Shown: in pieces, positions 6,352 to 12,884 of the stretch
Layout of the letters: each line of letters begins with the position of its first letter
Position numbering within the stretch: the first letter of the stretch is position 1
Source: Oscillospiraceae bacterium
GTDB lineage: Bacteria > Bacillota > Clostridia > Oscillospirales > Oscillospiraceae
Direction: 5' to 3'
Assembly (NCBI GenBank): GCA_020025175.1
Contig: JAHHSM010000047.1
Location: forward strand, 1 to 13,135
DNA length: 13,135 bases
Program-made: the position numbers and the translations under genes
Notes under the pieces: generated by a model
Seen by the model: only the letters and a program-made list of their open reading frames with translations
Databases searched by the model: none
What the model was told of the DNA's origin: nothing

Positions 6352-6366
6352 TCTGAATCTCCCTCC

Positions 6367-6735
6367 TTACTTCTTCTTGTTAGCAATGGTCTTCTTGGGA
6401 CCCTTGCGGGTACGAGCATTGGTCTTGCTGCGCTGACCGCGAACGGGCAGGCCCTTGCGATGACGAGTGCCGCGATAGCAGCCAATCTCGATCAAACGCT
6501 TAATATCCAATGCATTGTTACGGCGCAGGTCGCCCTCCACCATATAATCCTTGTCGATAGCCTCACGCAGCTTTGCCTCATCCTCTTCGGTCAGGTCTTT
6601 CACGCGGGTATCAGGGTTAATGCCTGTATGCGCAAGAATATCATTTGCGCTCTTTCTGCCAATACCATAGATATAAGTGAGTCCGATTTCGACTCTCTTC
6701 TCCTTGGGCAGGTCAATGCCGGCAATACGTGCCAT
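6367..6735 (-). CDS. rpsM: 30S ribosomal protein S13
   Basis: 122 residues, a head protein of the 30S subunit that forms bridges with 23S rRNA and L5 and whose C-terminal tail reaches the P-site tRNA. MARIAGIDLPKEKRVEIGLTYIYGIG is the classic start. GCYRGTRHRKGLPVRGQRSKTNARTRKG is the conserved tail, ending in a lysine run. The ATG lies 9 bases after GGAGGTG. It follows rpmJ, an order typical of the start of the alpha operon. Confidence 0.98.
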   Translation of the reverse strand: MARIAGIDLPKEKRVEIGLTYIYGIGRKSANDILAHTGINPDTRVKDLTEEDEAKLREAIDKDYMVEGDLRRNNALDIKRLIEIGCYRGTRHRKGLPVRGQRSKTNARTRKGPKKTIANKKK

Positions 6736-6761
6736 ACTTCTTAAGCACCTCCAATAATTAG

Positions 6762-6875
6762 TTAGCCCTGTCTCTGCTTATGCTTGGGGTTTTCGCAAAT
6801 CACCATCAGGCGACCTTTGCGGCGAATAACCTTGCACTTTTCGCACATGGGCTTAACGGACGGTCTTACTTTCAT
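6762..6875 (-). CDS. rpmJ: 50S ribosomal protein L36 (zinc form)
   Basis: A 37-residue protein, the usual length. It reads MKVRPSVKPMCEKCKVIRRK and ends in ICENPKHKQRQG. The zinc ligands C11, C14, C27 and H32 are all present, so this is the zinc-binding form rather than the zinc-free variant induced in zinc starvation. It binds 23S rRNA late in 50S assembly. An AGGAGG ribosome binding site lies 8-9 bases before the ATG. It sits between infA and rpsM with short gaps. Confidence 0.97.
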   Translation of the reverse strand: MKVRPSVKPMCEKCKVIRRKGRLMVICENPKHKQRQG

Positions 6876-6891
6876 GTCAATAAACCTCCTG

Positions 6892-7110
6892 TTACTTGCT
6901 TCGCCAGGTAATCCGACCACGAGTCAGGTCATAGGGAGACATCTCCACTGTAACCTTATCACCGGGCAGAATCCTGATAAAATTCATCCGGAGCTTTCCG
7001 GAAATGTGCGCCAAAATCGTGTGTCCGTTTCCGATATCTACCTGAAACGTTGTATTCGGCAAAGCCTCAACGACTACGCCTTCTACTTCGATCATGTCGT
7101 CTTTTGCCAA
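6892..7110 (-). CDS. infA: Translation initiation factor IF-1
   Basis: 72 residues, the standard length of bacterial IF-1, a single S1-like OB fold that binds the 30S A site. Visible are the MAKDDMIEVEG start, HISGKLRMNFIRILPGDKV and the final LTRGRITWRSK. The start codon is TTG (7108-7110), placed 6-7 bases after AGGAGGG; the next ATG (codon 6) would remove the first strand and has no ribosome binding site. The gap upstream to map is 128 bases and holds hairpins and a possible promoter, so infA may begin a transcript of its own. Confidence 0.97.
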   Translation of the reverse strand: MAKDDMIEVEGVVVEALPNTTFQVDIGNGHTILAHISGKLRMNFIRILPGDKVTVEMSPYDLTRGRITWRSK

Positions 7111-7138
7111 GCGTATCCCTCCTGGTCAAGATAGCCCT

Positions 7139-7157
7139 TCTCGTCTGATTGACGAGA
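7139..7157 (-). other. Hairpin in the infA leader
   Basis: TCTCGTC (7139-7145) and GACGAGA (7151-7157) form a perfect 7-bp stem with a 5-base loop, about 18 bases ahead of the infA ribosome binding site. It overlaps the likely transcription start of the candidate promoter at 7157-7186. It has no T-run and so is not a terminator. Confidence 0.45.
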
Positions 7158-7186
7158 GTATAGTTTTTTTGAACATTTTGTTCCAA
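7157..7186 (-). promoter_or_regulatory. Candidate internal promoter for infA and the alpha operon
   Basis: On the minus strand TTGGAA (7181-7186) and TATACT (7157-7162) are separated by 18 bases, within an A/T-rich stretch in an otherwise G/C-rich operon. Transcription from it would cover infA, rpmJ, rpsM, rpsK, rpsD, rpoA and rplQ. The call rests on consensus similarity and on the size of the gap. Confidence 0.4.
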
Positions 7187-7193
7187 CTGTTTC

Positions 7194-7225
7194 TCCCGAC
7201 CGGCAGATATTCCTGCCGGCTGGGA
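7194..7225 (-). other. Strong hairpin just after map
   Basis: A 13-position stem (7194-7206 with 7213-7225) with one mismatch and one wobble, and a 6-base loop, starts 13 bases after the map stop. On the minus strand it is followed by GAAACAG and then a mixed A-rich stretch, not a T-run. It could slow or partly terminate transcription from the spc part, or protect an mRNA 3' end. Confidence 0.5.
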
Positions 7226-7238
7226 GTGTAAATCGTAA

Positions 7239-8018
7239 TTACAGTGTCCATCCGAATTCTTCCCAGCTTGCATCCAGCGCTGTGAGAATTTCCGGTTCGC
7301 CATCTGTAATGCAAATCGTATTCTCATAGTGTGCCGCAAGCTTACCGTCCTGGGTCTTAACCGTCCATTTGTCCGGCATGACCTGGATAAATTGTGTTCC
7401 TGCGTTGACCATCGGCTCAACCGCTATGGTCATGCCGCGCAGCAGACGCGGTCCGCGTCCCGGAACGCCATAGTTGGGAACTTCGGGGGATTCGTGCAGA
7501 TTTCGGCCAATACCATGACCAATATACTCTCGCACGATGGAGAAGCCATTCTCCTCAGCATACTGCTGGATCGCAGAGGAAATGTCACCTAATCGATGAC
7601 CTTCGGTAGCATACTTGATGCCTTCAAAGAAACTCTGCTGTGTGACTGCAATCAGCTTTTCCGCTTCTTCAGAAATCTTTCCGCAGGGGAAAGTTGCACA
7701 GCAATCACCATGATATCCGCCAATGAACGCGCCCACATCAACACTCACGATGTCGCCCTCTTGCAGCACTCTCTTGCCGGGAATGCCATGAATCACTTCA
7801 TCGTTAACGGATATACAAGCGCTGCCGGGAAAACCGCCATAGTTCAGAAAAGACGGAGTTGCACCCTGTGCAGTAATAAAATCATACACTGTCTGATCGA
7901 TTTCTTTTGTTGTCACGCCGGGGCGGACCATTGCGCCCGCCAATGCACGTGCAGCAGAAGTAATTCTGCCAGCCCGGCGCATTGCCTCGATCTCATGGGG
8001 AGATTTTAATGTAATCAT
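7239..8018 (-). CDS. map: Type I methionine aminopeptidase
   Basis: 259 residues. Removes the initiator methionine from nascent proteins with small second residues. The five metal ligands of the pita-bread fold are present: D94 (VDVGAF), D105 (HGDCCATF), H168 (GHGIG), E201 (AVEPM) and E232 (HYENT), plus the conserved H77 (VIHGIP). It lacks the N-terminal zinc-finger or SH3-binding extension of some MetAPs, as usual for the basic bacterial form. About 15 residues follow the last conserved strand. Its ATG overlaps the adk stop by one base (TAATG), which couples translation of the two genes. No KOW-domain gene follows it before infA. Confidence 0.97.
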   Translation of the reverse strand: MITLKSPHEIEAMRRAGRITSAARALAGAMVRPGVTTKEIDQTVYDFITAQGATPSFLNYGGFPGSACISVNDEVIHGIPGKRVLQEGDIVSVDVGAFIGGYHGDCCATFPCGKISEEAEKLIAVTQQSFFEGIKYATEGHRLGDISSAIQQYAEENGFSIVREYIGHGIGRNLHESPEVPNYGVPGRGPRLLRGMTIAVEPMVNAGTQFIQVMPDKWTVKTQDGKLAAHYENTICITDGEPEILTALDASWEEFGWTL

Positions 8019-8656
8019 TAGTTCTGCCCCAGCACTTCGAGAATCTTTGCAGTTGTATCTTCAAGCGTTGCCTGATTTTCAACAACATGCAAAATGCCCT
8101 TTTCAGCATAGTAAGCCTTCAACGGCTCAGTTTCCTTATGATAAGTGTCCAAACGGGACTTCACCGTTTCCGGCGCATCATCCGCGCGCTGAACCAACTT
8201 ACCGCCGCAGGCATCGCAAACACCTGCGACCTTTGGTGGCACTGCTACCAAGTGATAACTTGCACCGCAGGTTTCACAAACGCGGCGACCACCCATACGC
8301 TGCATGATCTCCTCATCGGAAACCTCCAAAGCAATCACTGCATCAAAATGAATTCCAGCCTTGTCAATTGCTTCCGCCTGACCAATGGTACGAGGCACGC
8401 CATCAAGGATATAACCATTTTTGCAGTCATCTTCCTGCAGACGCTCATTGATGATACCGATGATGACGTCATCCGGAACCAACTGGCCATTATCCATATA
8501 TTCCTTGGCTTTCAGGCCGGTGGGCGTACCATCTTTAATGGCGGCACGCAAAATGTTGCCTGTGGAAATGGTCGGAATCCCGAGCTTTTGATTCAAGATC
8601 GCAGCCTGAGTGCCTTTACCCGCACCGGGCGCACCCAACATAATCAGATTCATCAT
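8018..8656 (-). CDS. adk: Adenylate kinase, zinc-containing long form
   Basis: 212 residues. Catalyses ATP + AMP to 2 ADP. The P-loop GAPGAGKGT is at 8-16, the AMP-binding block STGNILRAA at about 31-39, and DGVPRT at 85-90. The LID has four zinc cysteines (C127, C130, C147, C150), typical of Gram-positive Adk. Two substitutions deserve note: N for the usual D in STGD, and V for F/Y in DGFPRT. The rest of the active site, including the R pair in MGGRR and the later RLD, is preserved. The start is one of two adjacent ATGs; the ribosome binding site is weak (AAGAAAG), unlike the neighbours. It follows secY by 14 bases and overlaps map by one. Confidence 0.97.
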   Translation of the reverse strand: MMNLIMLGAPGAGKGTQAAILNQKLGIPTISTGNILRAAIKDGTPTGLKAKEYMDNGQLVPDDVIIGIINERLQEDDCKNGYILDGVPRTIGQAEAIDKAGIHFDAVIALEVSDEEIMQRMGGRRVCETCGASYHLVAVPPKVAGVCDACGGKLVQRADDAPETVKSRLDTYHKETEPLKAYYAEKGILHVVENQATLEDTTAKILEVLGQN

Positions 8657-8670
8657 ATTATCACACTTTC

Positions 8671-9951
8671 TTACTCAAGGAAACCCTTGTACTGACGAGC
8701 CAGCATTTGGTTTTCCATAGCCTTGACGGTCTCAATCGCAACACCAACAACGATGATGACAGATGTACCGCCGATTGCCAAGCCCTGAATGCTGATAAAC
8801 TTGCCGGCAATCAAAGGAGCGATTGCCACAATGCCCAGATAGATTGCACCAAACAGCGTGATACGGGAAAGTACCTTGCTGATAAAGTCTGCAGTGGGCT
8901 TGCCCGGACGGAAACCGGGGATAAAGCCGCCGTTGCGCTTCAGGTTGTTTGCAATCTCAATGGGGTTGAACTGAATTGTCGCATAGAAATAGCTGAATCC
9001 AATAATCATCAGGAAGTATGCGATCATATACAGAACAGACTGGGTATCAATTGCATGGATAAAACCATACCAGAAAGTACCCTCGGCAGGTTTGGGCAGG
9101 AATGCTGCGATTGTTGCAGGCAGCATAGCGATGGACTGCGCAAAGATAATGGGCATAACACCGGACATGTTAACCTTCACAGGCAGCGTGGTATTCTGAC
9201 CACCGTACATTCTGCGACCAACCTGACGCTTTGCATACTGGACAGGAATACGGCGTTCTGCATTGTAAACATGACTGATCAGAACGATCAGTGCCAACAG
9301 GCCGACTACAATGCCGATAATACCGACAACACCCAGTGCTTCACGGTTGTTATACATTGTGTTAACGCCAGCGGGAATACGGGAGATGATGGAAGCAAAC
9401 AGGATAATGGAAATACCGTTGCCAATACCAAACTCTGTGATCTGCTCACCCAACCACATGATGAAGGAAGAACCTGCAACAAAAGTGACGATGATAACAA
9501 ATGCAGCAGCAAGGCTGTCATCCGTCAGAATGTTGTACTGGTTACGCATCAGCATATAGTATGCAAAGCCCTGAATCAGAGCAATCGCCACTGTGGTATA
9601 ACGTGTAATGCTGGCAATTTTTTTGCGGCCGACTTCGCCCTCTTCACGAGCCATACGCTCCAGCGCAGGAATAGCAACCGTCAGCAGCTGAATAATAATG
9701 GATGCGTTAATGTATGGCTGGATACTCAGGGCAAACACTGTCGCGTCTGCAAAAGCACCACCGGACATTACATTGTATAGACCCAGAACCGTGGTACTCA
9801 TAGAGTCCAGATAATTAGTCAATGTAGCAACATCCACATAAGGAACAGGAATTGCATTACCAATGCGGTAGATGAGAAGGATCAAAAGCGTAAAGACGAT
9901 CTTTTTGCGAAGATCCGGAATATTCCAAGCCTTACGAATTGTCTGAATCAC
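8671..9951 (-). CDS. secY: Protein translocase channel subunit SecY
   Basis: 426 residues, a polytopic membrane protein with about ten hydrophobic segments, forming the SecYEG pore for export and membrane insertion. Recognisable blocks are the AWNIPDLRKKIVFTL start, the plug region with YNVMSGGAFADATVFALSIQPYINASI, the ALERMAREEGEVGRKKI loop, RIPVQYAKRQVGRRMYGGQ (cytosolic loop C4) and NGGFIPGFRPGKPT (C5 loop). The start is GTG (9949-9951), two bases after the rplO stop. It is supported by a ribosome binding site with eight bases matching GAGGTGAT, 6 bases away inside the end of rplO. Thus secY is translationally coupled to rplO. Confidence 0.98.
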   Translation of the reverse strand: MIQTIRKAWNIPDLRKKIVFTLLILLIYRIGNAIPVPYVDVATLTNYLDSMSTTVLGLYNVMSGGAFADATVFALSIQPYINASIIIQLLTVAIPALERMAREEGEVGRKKIASITRYTTVAIALIQGFAYYMLMRNQYNILTDDSLAAAFVIIVTFVAGSSFIMWLGEQITEFGIGNGISIILFASIISRIPAGVNTMYNNREALGVVGIIGIVVGLLALIVLISHVYNAERRIPVQYAKRQVGRRMYGGQNTTLPVKVNMSGVMPIIFAQSIAMLPATIAAFLPKPAEGTFWYGFIHAIDTQSVLYMIAYFLMIIGFSYFYATIQFNPIEIANNLKRNGGFIPGFRPGKPTADFISKVLSRITLFGAIYLGIVAIAPLIAGKFISIQGLAIGGTSVIIVVGVAIETVKAMENQMLARQYKGFLE

Positions 9952-9953
9952 CC

Positions 9954-10394
9954 TTACATCACCTCTGCCTTTCCTCCAGCCGCCTCAATAGCATTCTTAG
10001 CGGATTCGGAGAAAGCAGCAGCCTTGACGGTCACCTTTTTGGTCACGCTGCCGTTACCCAGTACCTTATAGCCGTACTTGCAGTCATGCAGAATACCCTT
10101 TTCAATCAAAGCTTCTGCGGTAACGGTTGCACCATCCTCAAATGCGTTCAGAGCATTCAGGTTGATGATTTCATAGGGCTTAGCGAAAATATTGTTAAAG
10201 CCGCGCTTGGGGATACGACGTGCCAGAGGCATCTGACCACCCTCAAAACCGGGACGAACACCGCCGCCGCTGCGGGACCACTGGCCCTTCTGGCCACGGC
10301 CTGCAGTTTTACCGTTACCGGAACCTTCGCCACGACCTTTACGATATGCCTTGCTGACGGAACCCTCAGCAGGACTCAGTTCATGAAGTTTCAT
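9954..10394 (-). CDS. rplO: 50S ribosomal protein L15
   Basis: 146 residues, a late assembly protein of the 50S subunit. The glycine-rich unstructured N-terminal half with RKGRGEGSGNGKTAGRGQKG, then RPGFEGGQMPLARRIPKRGF, is diagnostic. The globular C-terminal part ends in a VTVKAAAFSESAKNAIEAAGGK block. An AAGGAGGTG ribosome binding site precedes the ATG, close to the rpmD stop. The end of the gene carries the ribosome binding site of secY. Confidence 0.98.
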   Translation of the reverse strand: MKLHELSPAEGSVSKAYRKGRGEGSGNGKTAGRGQKGQWSRSGGGVRPGFEGGQMPLARRIPKRGFNNIFAKPYEIINLNALNAFEDGATVTAEALIEKGILHDCKYGYKVLGNGSVTKKVTVKAAAFSESAKNAIEAAGGKAEVM

Positions 10395-10409
10395 TTCGCT
10401 TGCACCTCC

Positions 10410-10592
10410 TTACTTTTCCTCAGTGACCTGCAGCAGATAGCCGATCTGAGCGACTTTGCCGCGGGTCTGTGCGTTATCGGGCTGCACAGTGACATCACCG
10501 ATGCCGCGCAGGCCCAGGGAGTTGGCAGTAGCAATGTGCTTCTTCAGTCTGCCATTCAGGCTCTTGACGAGCTCAATTTTCAGATTTGCCAT
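10410..10592 (-). CDS. rpmD: 50S ribosomal protein L30
   Basis: 60 residues, the normal size of bacterial L30. It has the typical LKIELVKSLNGRLKKHIATANSLGL block and the NAQTRGKVAQIGYLLQV end. It binds 23S rRNA near the GTPase-associated side. The ATG is preceded by AAGGAGGGG; the gap after rpsE is 14 bases. The gene is absent in some bacteria but regular here. Confidence 0.97.
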   Translation of the reverse strand: MANLKIELVKSLNGRLKKHIATANSLGLRGIGDVTVQPDNAQTRGKVAQIGYLLQVTEEK

Positions 10593-10606
10593 TGGTGAGC
10601 CCCTCC

Positions 10607-11107
10607 TTAACCCAAAATTTCGTTCACGTTCTTGCCGCGGGTCTTAGCGACCTGCTCAGGAGTTCTCAGAGACTTCAAACCCTGGAAAGTAGCAGCAACA
10701 ACGTTTGCGGGATTGTTAGAGCGCAGGCACTTAGCACGAATGTCCTTAATGCCGGCAGCTTCCATAACAGCACGGACAGGACCGCCTGCGATAATACCAG
10801 TACCGGGAGCAGCGGGCTTCATCATGACGCGGCCTGCGCTGAACTCACCGATGACTTCATGGGGAATAGAAGTACCAGCAGTATTGATGGTAATCATATT
10901 CTTCTTTGCGTCCTCAATACCCTTGCGGATTGCTTCGGGCACTTCAGCAGCCTTGCCCAGGCCATAGCCGACCTTGCCCTTACCGTCACCGACAACCATC
11001 AGTGCGGAAAACTTCATGACACGGCCGCCCTTGACGGTCTTGGAAACACGGTTGAGGTAGACGACTTTTTCAATAAACTCGTTAGGTTCTCTTTCAAATC
11101 TTGCCAT
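10607..11107 (-). CDS. rpsE: 30S ribosomal protein S5
   Basis: 166 residues, a 30S body protein involved in decoding accuracy and mRNA helicase activity. The N-terminal double-stranded-RNA-binding-type domain carries FIEKVVYLNRVSKTVKGGR, then FSALMVVGDGKGKVGYGLGKA. The C-terminal domain has TGIIAGGPVRAVMEAAGI and the DIRAKCLRSNNPANVV stretch. The ATG follows GGGAGGAGG. It lies 21 bases after rplR. Confidence 0.98.
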   Translation of the reverse strand: MARFEREPNEFIEKVVYLNRVSKTVKGGRVMKFSALMVVGDGKGKVGYGLGKAAEVPEAIRKGIEDAKKNMITINTAGTSIPHEVIGEFSAGRVMMKPAAPGTGIIAGGPVRAVMEAAGIKDIRAKCLRSNNPANVVAATFQGLKSLRTPEQVAKTRGKNVNEILG

Positions 11108-11128
11108 TTTGTTGTTCCTCCTCCCGTA

Positions 11129-11488
11129 TTAGAATTCCAGGCCGCCCTCGCGGGCGCCTTCAGCCAGTTCCTTGACACGGCCGTGATACAGGTAACCACC
11201 GCGGTCGAAAACCACGTTGTCGATACCCTTTGCCTTTGCACGCTCAGCAACGGTCATACCAACCTTGTGAGCTGCTGCGGCATTGCCGCCGAAACCTTCG
11301 AAATCCTTTTCCAGGGAAGATGCGCTAACCAGAGTTACGCCATTGACATCATCGATGATCTGAGCGTAAATGTTCTGCTTGCTGCGGAACACGTTCAAGC
11401 GGGGTCTCTCGGGCGTGCCGGAAATCTTAGCACGGACTCTCTTATGGCGCTTCAAACGCTGCGCATTTGTATCGGGTCTTTTAACCAT
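11129..11488 (-). CDS. rplR: 50S ribosomal protein L18
   Basis: 119 residues, the 5S rRNA-binding protein that works with L5 in the central protuberance. The basic N-terminus (NAQRLKRHKRVRAKISGTPERPRL) and the block NVFRSKQNIYAQIIDD are typical. The conserved end FDRGGYLYHGRVKELAEGAREGGLEF is complete. The ribosome binding site TAAGGAGGTG overlaps the rplF stop, a gap of 14 bases. Base composition and codons match the neighbouring ribosomal genes. Confidence 0.98.
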   Translation of the reverse strand: MVKRPDTNAQRLKRHKRVRAKISGTPERPRLNVFRSKQNIYAQIIDDVNGVTLVSASSLEKDFEGFGGNAAAAHKVGMTVAERAKAKGIDNVVFDRGGYLYHGRVKELAEGAREGGLEF

Positions 11489-11502
11489 TTTGGCACACCT
11501 CC

Positions 11503-12048
11503 TTACTTCTTCGCACCGGTCTTACCAACCTTACGGCGGATGACCTCGTCGGAATATTTAATACCCTTGCCCTTATAAGGTTCAGGCAGACGCTTTTCGC
11601 GAACTTCAGCTGCGAACTGGCCGACCTTCTGCTTATCAGGACCGGAAATAACAATCTGGTTCGGGTTGGGGACATCGATTGTGATGCCGGGAATCTCAGG
11701 CATAATCACCTGATGAGAGAAGCCCAGGTTCATAACCAAGTCAGTACCCTTCTTCTCAACTCTGTAACCGACACCGTTCACCAGCAGAGTCTTGCTGAAG
11801 CCCTTCTCAACACCCTCGATCATGTTAGCGATCAGAGTACGAGTCAGACCGTGCAGTGCTCTGTGCTCAGGCTGGTCATCAGGACGCTTTACCAGGATCT
11901 CAGCACCCTCCTGCTCAAGGATCATGTCCTTGTGCATGGTCTGGGTCAGTTCACCCTTAGGCCCCTTAACGGTAACCACATTGCCTTCGCCGATGACAAC
12001 TTCGACGCCAGCAGGGACAGTAATAGGCATTCTACCAATTCTAGACAT
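11503..12048 (-). CDS. rplF: 50S ribosomal protein L6
   Basis: 181 residues with the duplicated L6 fold: the N-terminal half starts MSRIGRMPITVPAGVEV and the C-terminal half contains the GFSHQVIMPEIPGITIDVPNP block. The conserved motif PEPYKGKGIKYSDEVIRRKVGKTGAKK-type end is present. L6 lies at the base of the L7/L12 stalk near the sarcin-ricin loop. The ATG follows AAGGGAGGT inside the rpsH-rplF gap (15 bases). Confidence 0.98.
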   Translation of the reverse strand: MSRIGRMPITVPAGVEVVIGEGNVVTVKGPKGELTQTMHKDMILEQEGAEILVKRPDDQPEHRALHGLTRTLIANMIEGVEKGFSKTLLVNGVGYRVEKKGTDLVMNLGFSHQVIMPEIPGITIDVPNPNQIVISGPDKQKVGQFAAEVREKRLPEPYKGKGIKYSDEVIRRKVGKTGAKK

Positions 12049-12063
12049 TTCCAGTTACCTCCC

Positions 12064-12462
12064 TTACCAAATAAATGCCAGGACTTCACCGCCGACATGA
12101 GCTGCGCGAGCTTTCTTGTCGGTCATGACGCCCTTAGAAGTGGAGATGATCGCAATACCCAGGCCACGCAGGACAGAGGGCAGTTCCTCGGTGCCGACGT
12201 AAACACGCAGACCAGGCTTGGACACGCGGCGCAGGCCGGTGATAACCTTTTCCTTGCCGGGATTGTACTTCAAGGTGATGTGAATCATACCCTGAGTGCC
12301 ATCATCAACGATCTGATAGTTCTTGATGTAGCCTTCGTCCAGCAGAATCTGAGCAATCGCCTTCTTCATGTTGGAAGCGGGAACATCAACAGTTTCATGC
12401 TTTGCATTGTTTGCATTGCGGATGCGGGTCAGCATATCCGCAATAGGGTCAGTGATGTGCAT
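12064..12462 (-). CDS. rpsH: 30S ribosomal protein S8
   Basis: 132 residues, a primary 16S rRNA-binding protein of the central domain and, in E. coli, the translational repressor of the spc operon. It starts MHITDPIADMLTRIRNANNAKH and ends in the conserved C-terminal fold with GIAIISTSKGVMTDKKAR and GGEVLAFIW. The ATG has AGGAGG 8 bases upstream. It is separated from rpsN by 223 bases of structured sequence, far more than any other gap in this operon, so it may be controlled separately from the upstream genes. Confidence 0.98.
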   Translation of the reverse strand: MHITDPIADMLTRIRNANNAKHETVDVPASNMKKAIAQILLDEGYIKNYQIVDDGTQGMIHITLKYNPGKEKVITGLRRVSKPGLRVYVGTEELPSVLRGLGIAIISTSKGVMTDKKARAAHVGGEVLAFIW

Positions 12463-12488
12463 TTTGTCTTCCTCCTATATTTAGAGTT

Positions 12489-12668
12489 ACAGGCAGATGC
12501 CTGTTTAGGCGGCGAGGTATCACCACTAATTTGGAAATTAACGGTGACCTTTCGTCATCCTTTTGTGGAGATTTCCACATTTATACATCCTACAGGTGCT
12601 GTCTTGCACGCGACAGGCTGTAGGACCGATCAAGCGCAGGCGGCATGGACGATTTTTCGTCCGCCGCC
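12489..12668 (-). other. Candidate structured RNA element ahead of rpsH (no known family recognised)
   Basis: On the minus strand, five hairpins follow one another. (1) 12639-12668: a GGCGGC/GCCGCC stem plus an inner GGACGA/TCGTCC stem with an AAAA loop and a 2-base bulge. (2) 12588-12625: TCCTACAG/CTGTAGGA outside, CTGTC/GACAG inside. (3) 12564-12579: TGTGGA/TCCACA with a 4-base loop. (4) 12520-12547: TCACC/GGTGA, two G-T wobbles, then TAATTT/AAATTA. (5) 12489-12504: ACAGGCA/TGCCTGT. In addition GGCGGCG (12662-12668) is complementary to CGCCGCC (12508-12514), which would close the inner parts of 1 and hairpins 2-4 into a multibranch fold. No T-run follows any stem, so none is a terminator. 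There is no credible reading frame in 12463-12685. Confidence 0.6.
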
Positions 12669-12685
12669 CGGCAAAATCAGAAAAA

Positions 12686-12871
12686 TTACCAGCTGGCCTT
12701 TCTTACGCCAGGAATTTCGCCCTTGTAAGCCATCTCGCGGAAGCAGATACGGCACAAACCGTAGTCACGCAAATATGCATGAGGACGGCCGCAGACCTTG
12801 CAGCGATTGTACTTGCGGGTGGAATACTTAGCAGGAGCCTGCTGTTTCAGGACCATAGCCTTCTTAGCCAT
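12686..12871 (-). CDS. rpsN: 30S ribosomal protein S14, short zinc-binding type
   Basis: 61 residues, the short Gram-positive form of S14 (type Z, called rpsZ in some annotations) in the head of the 30S subunit. A zinc ribbon is formed by C24, C27 (CKVC), C40 and C43 (CRIC); the end GEIPGVRKASW is the family hallmark. The frame extends 12 codons further upstream, but the ATG at 12869-12871 lies after AGGGAGGA and gives the expected MAKKAMVLKQ start. It lies between rplE (gap 13 bases) and the 223-base structured gap. Confidence 0.97.
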   Translation of the reverse strand: MAKKAMVLKQQAPAKYSTRKYNRCKVCGRPHAYLRDYGLCRICFREMAYKGEIPGVRKASW

Positions 12872-12884
12872 TCTATTTCCTCCC

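Noticed and set aside
5095..6744. A 549-codon plus-strand open frame opposite rpoA, rpsD, rpsK and rpsM
   Set aside because: It is antisense to four certain ribosomal/polymerase genes, has a low-complexity shadow-like composition, no plausible ribosome binding site and no recognisable domain.
8707..9780. A 357-codon plus-strand open frame opposite secY
   Set aside because: Antisense to a definite SecY; rich in N, D, C and Q as expected for a reverse-frame shadow of a membrane protein.
12639..12668. Terminator after rpsN
   Set aside because: The stem is strong but no T-run follows on the minus strand, and rpsH to secY must be expressed from the upstream promoter unless another exists.
10586..12831. 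Long plus-strand frames opposite rpsE, rplR, rplF, rpsH and rpsN (330 and 372 codons)
   Set aside because: They run through the ends of several real genes and across the structured gap; no domain or start signal.
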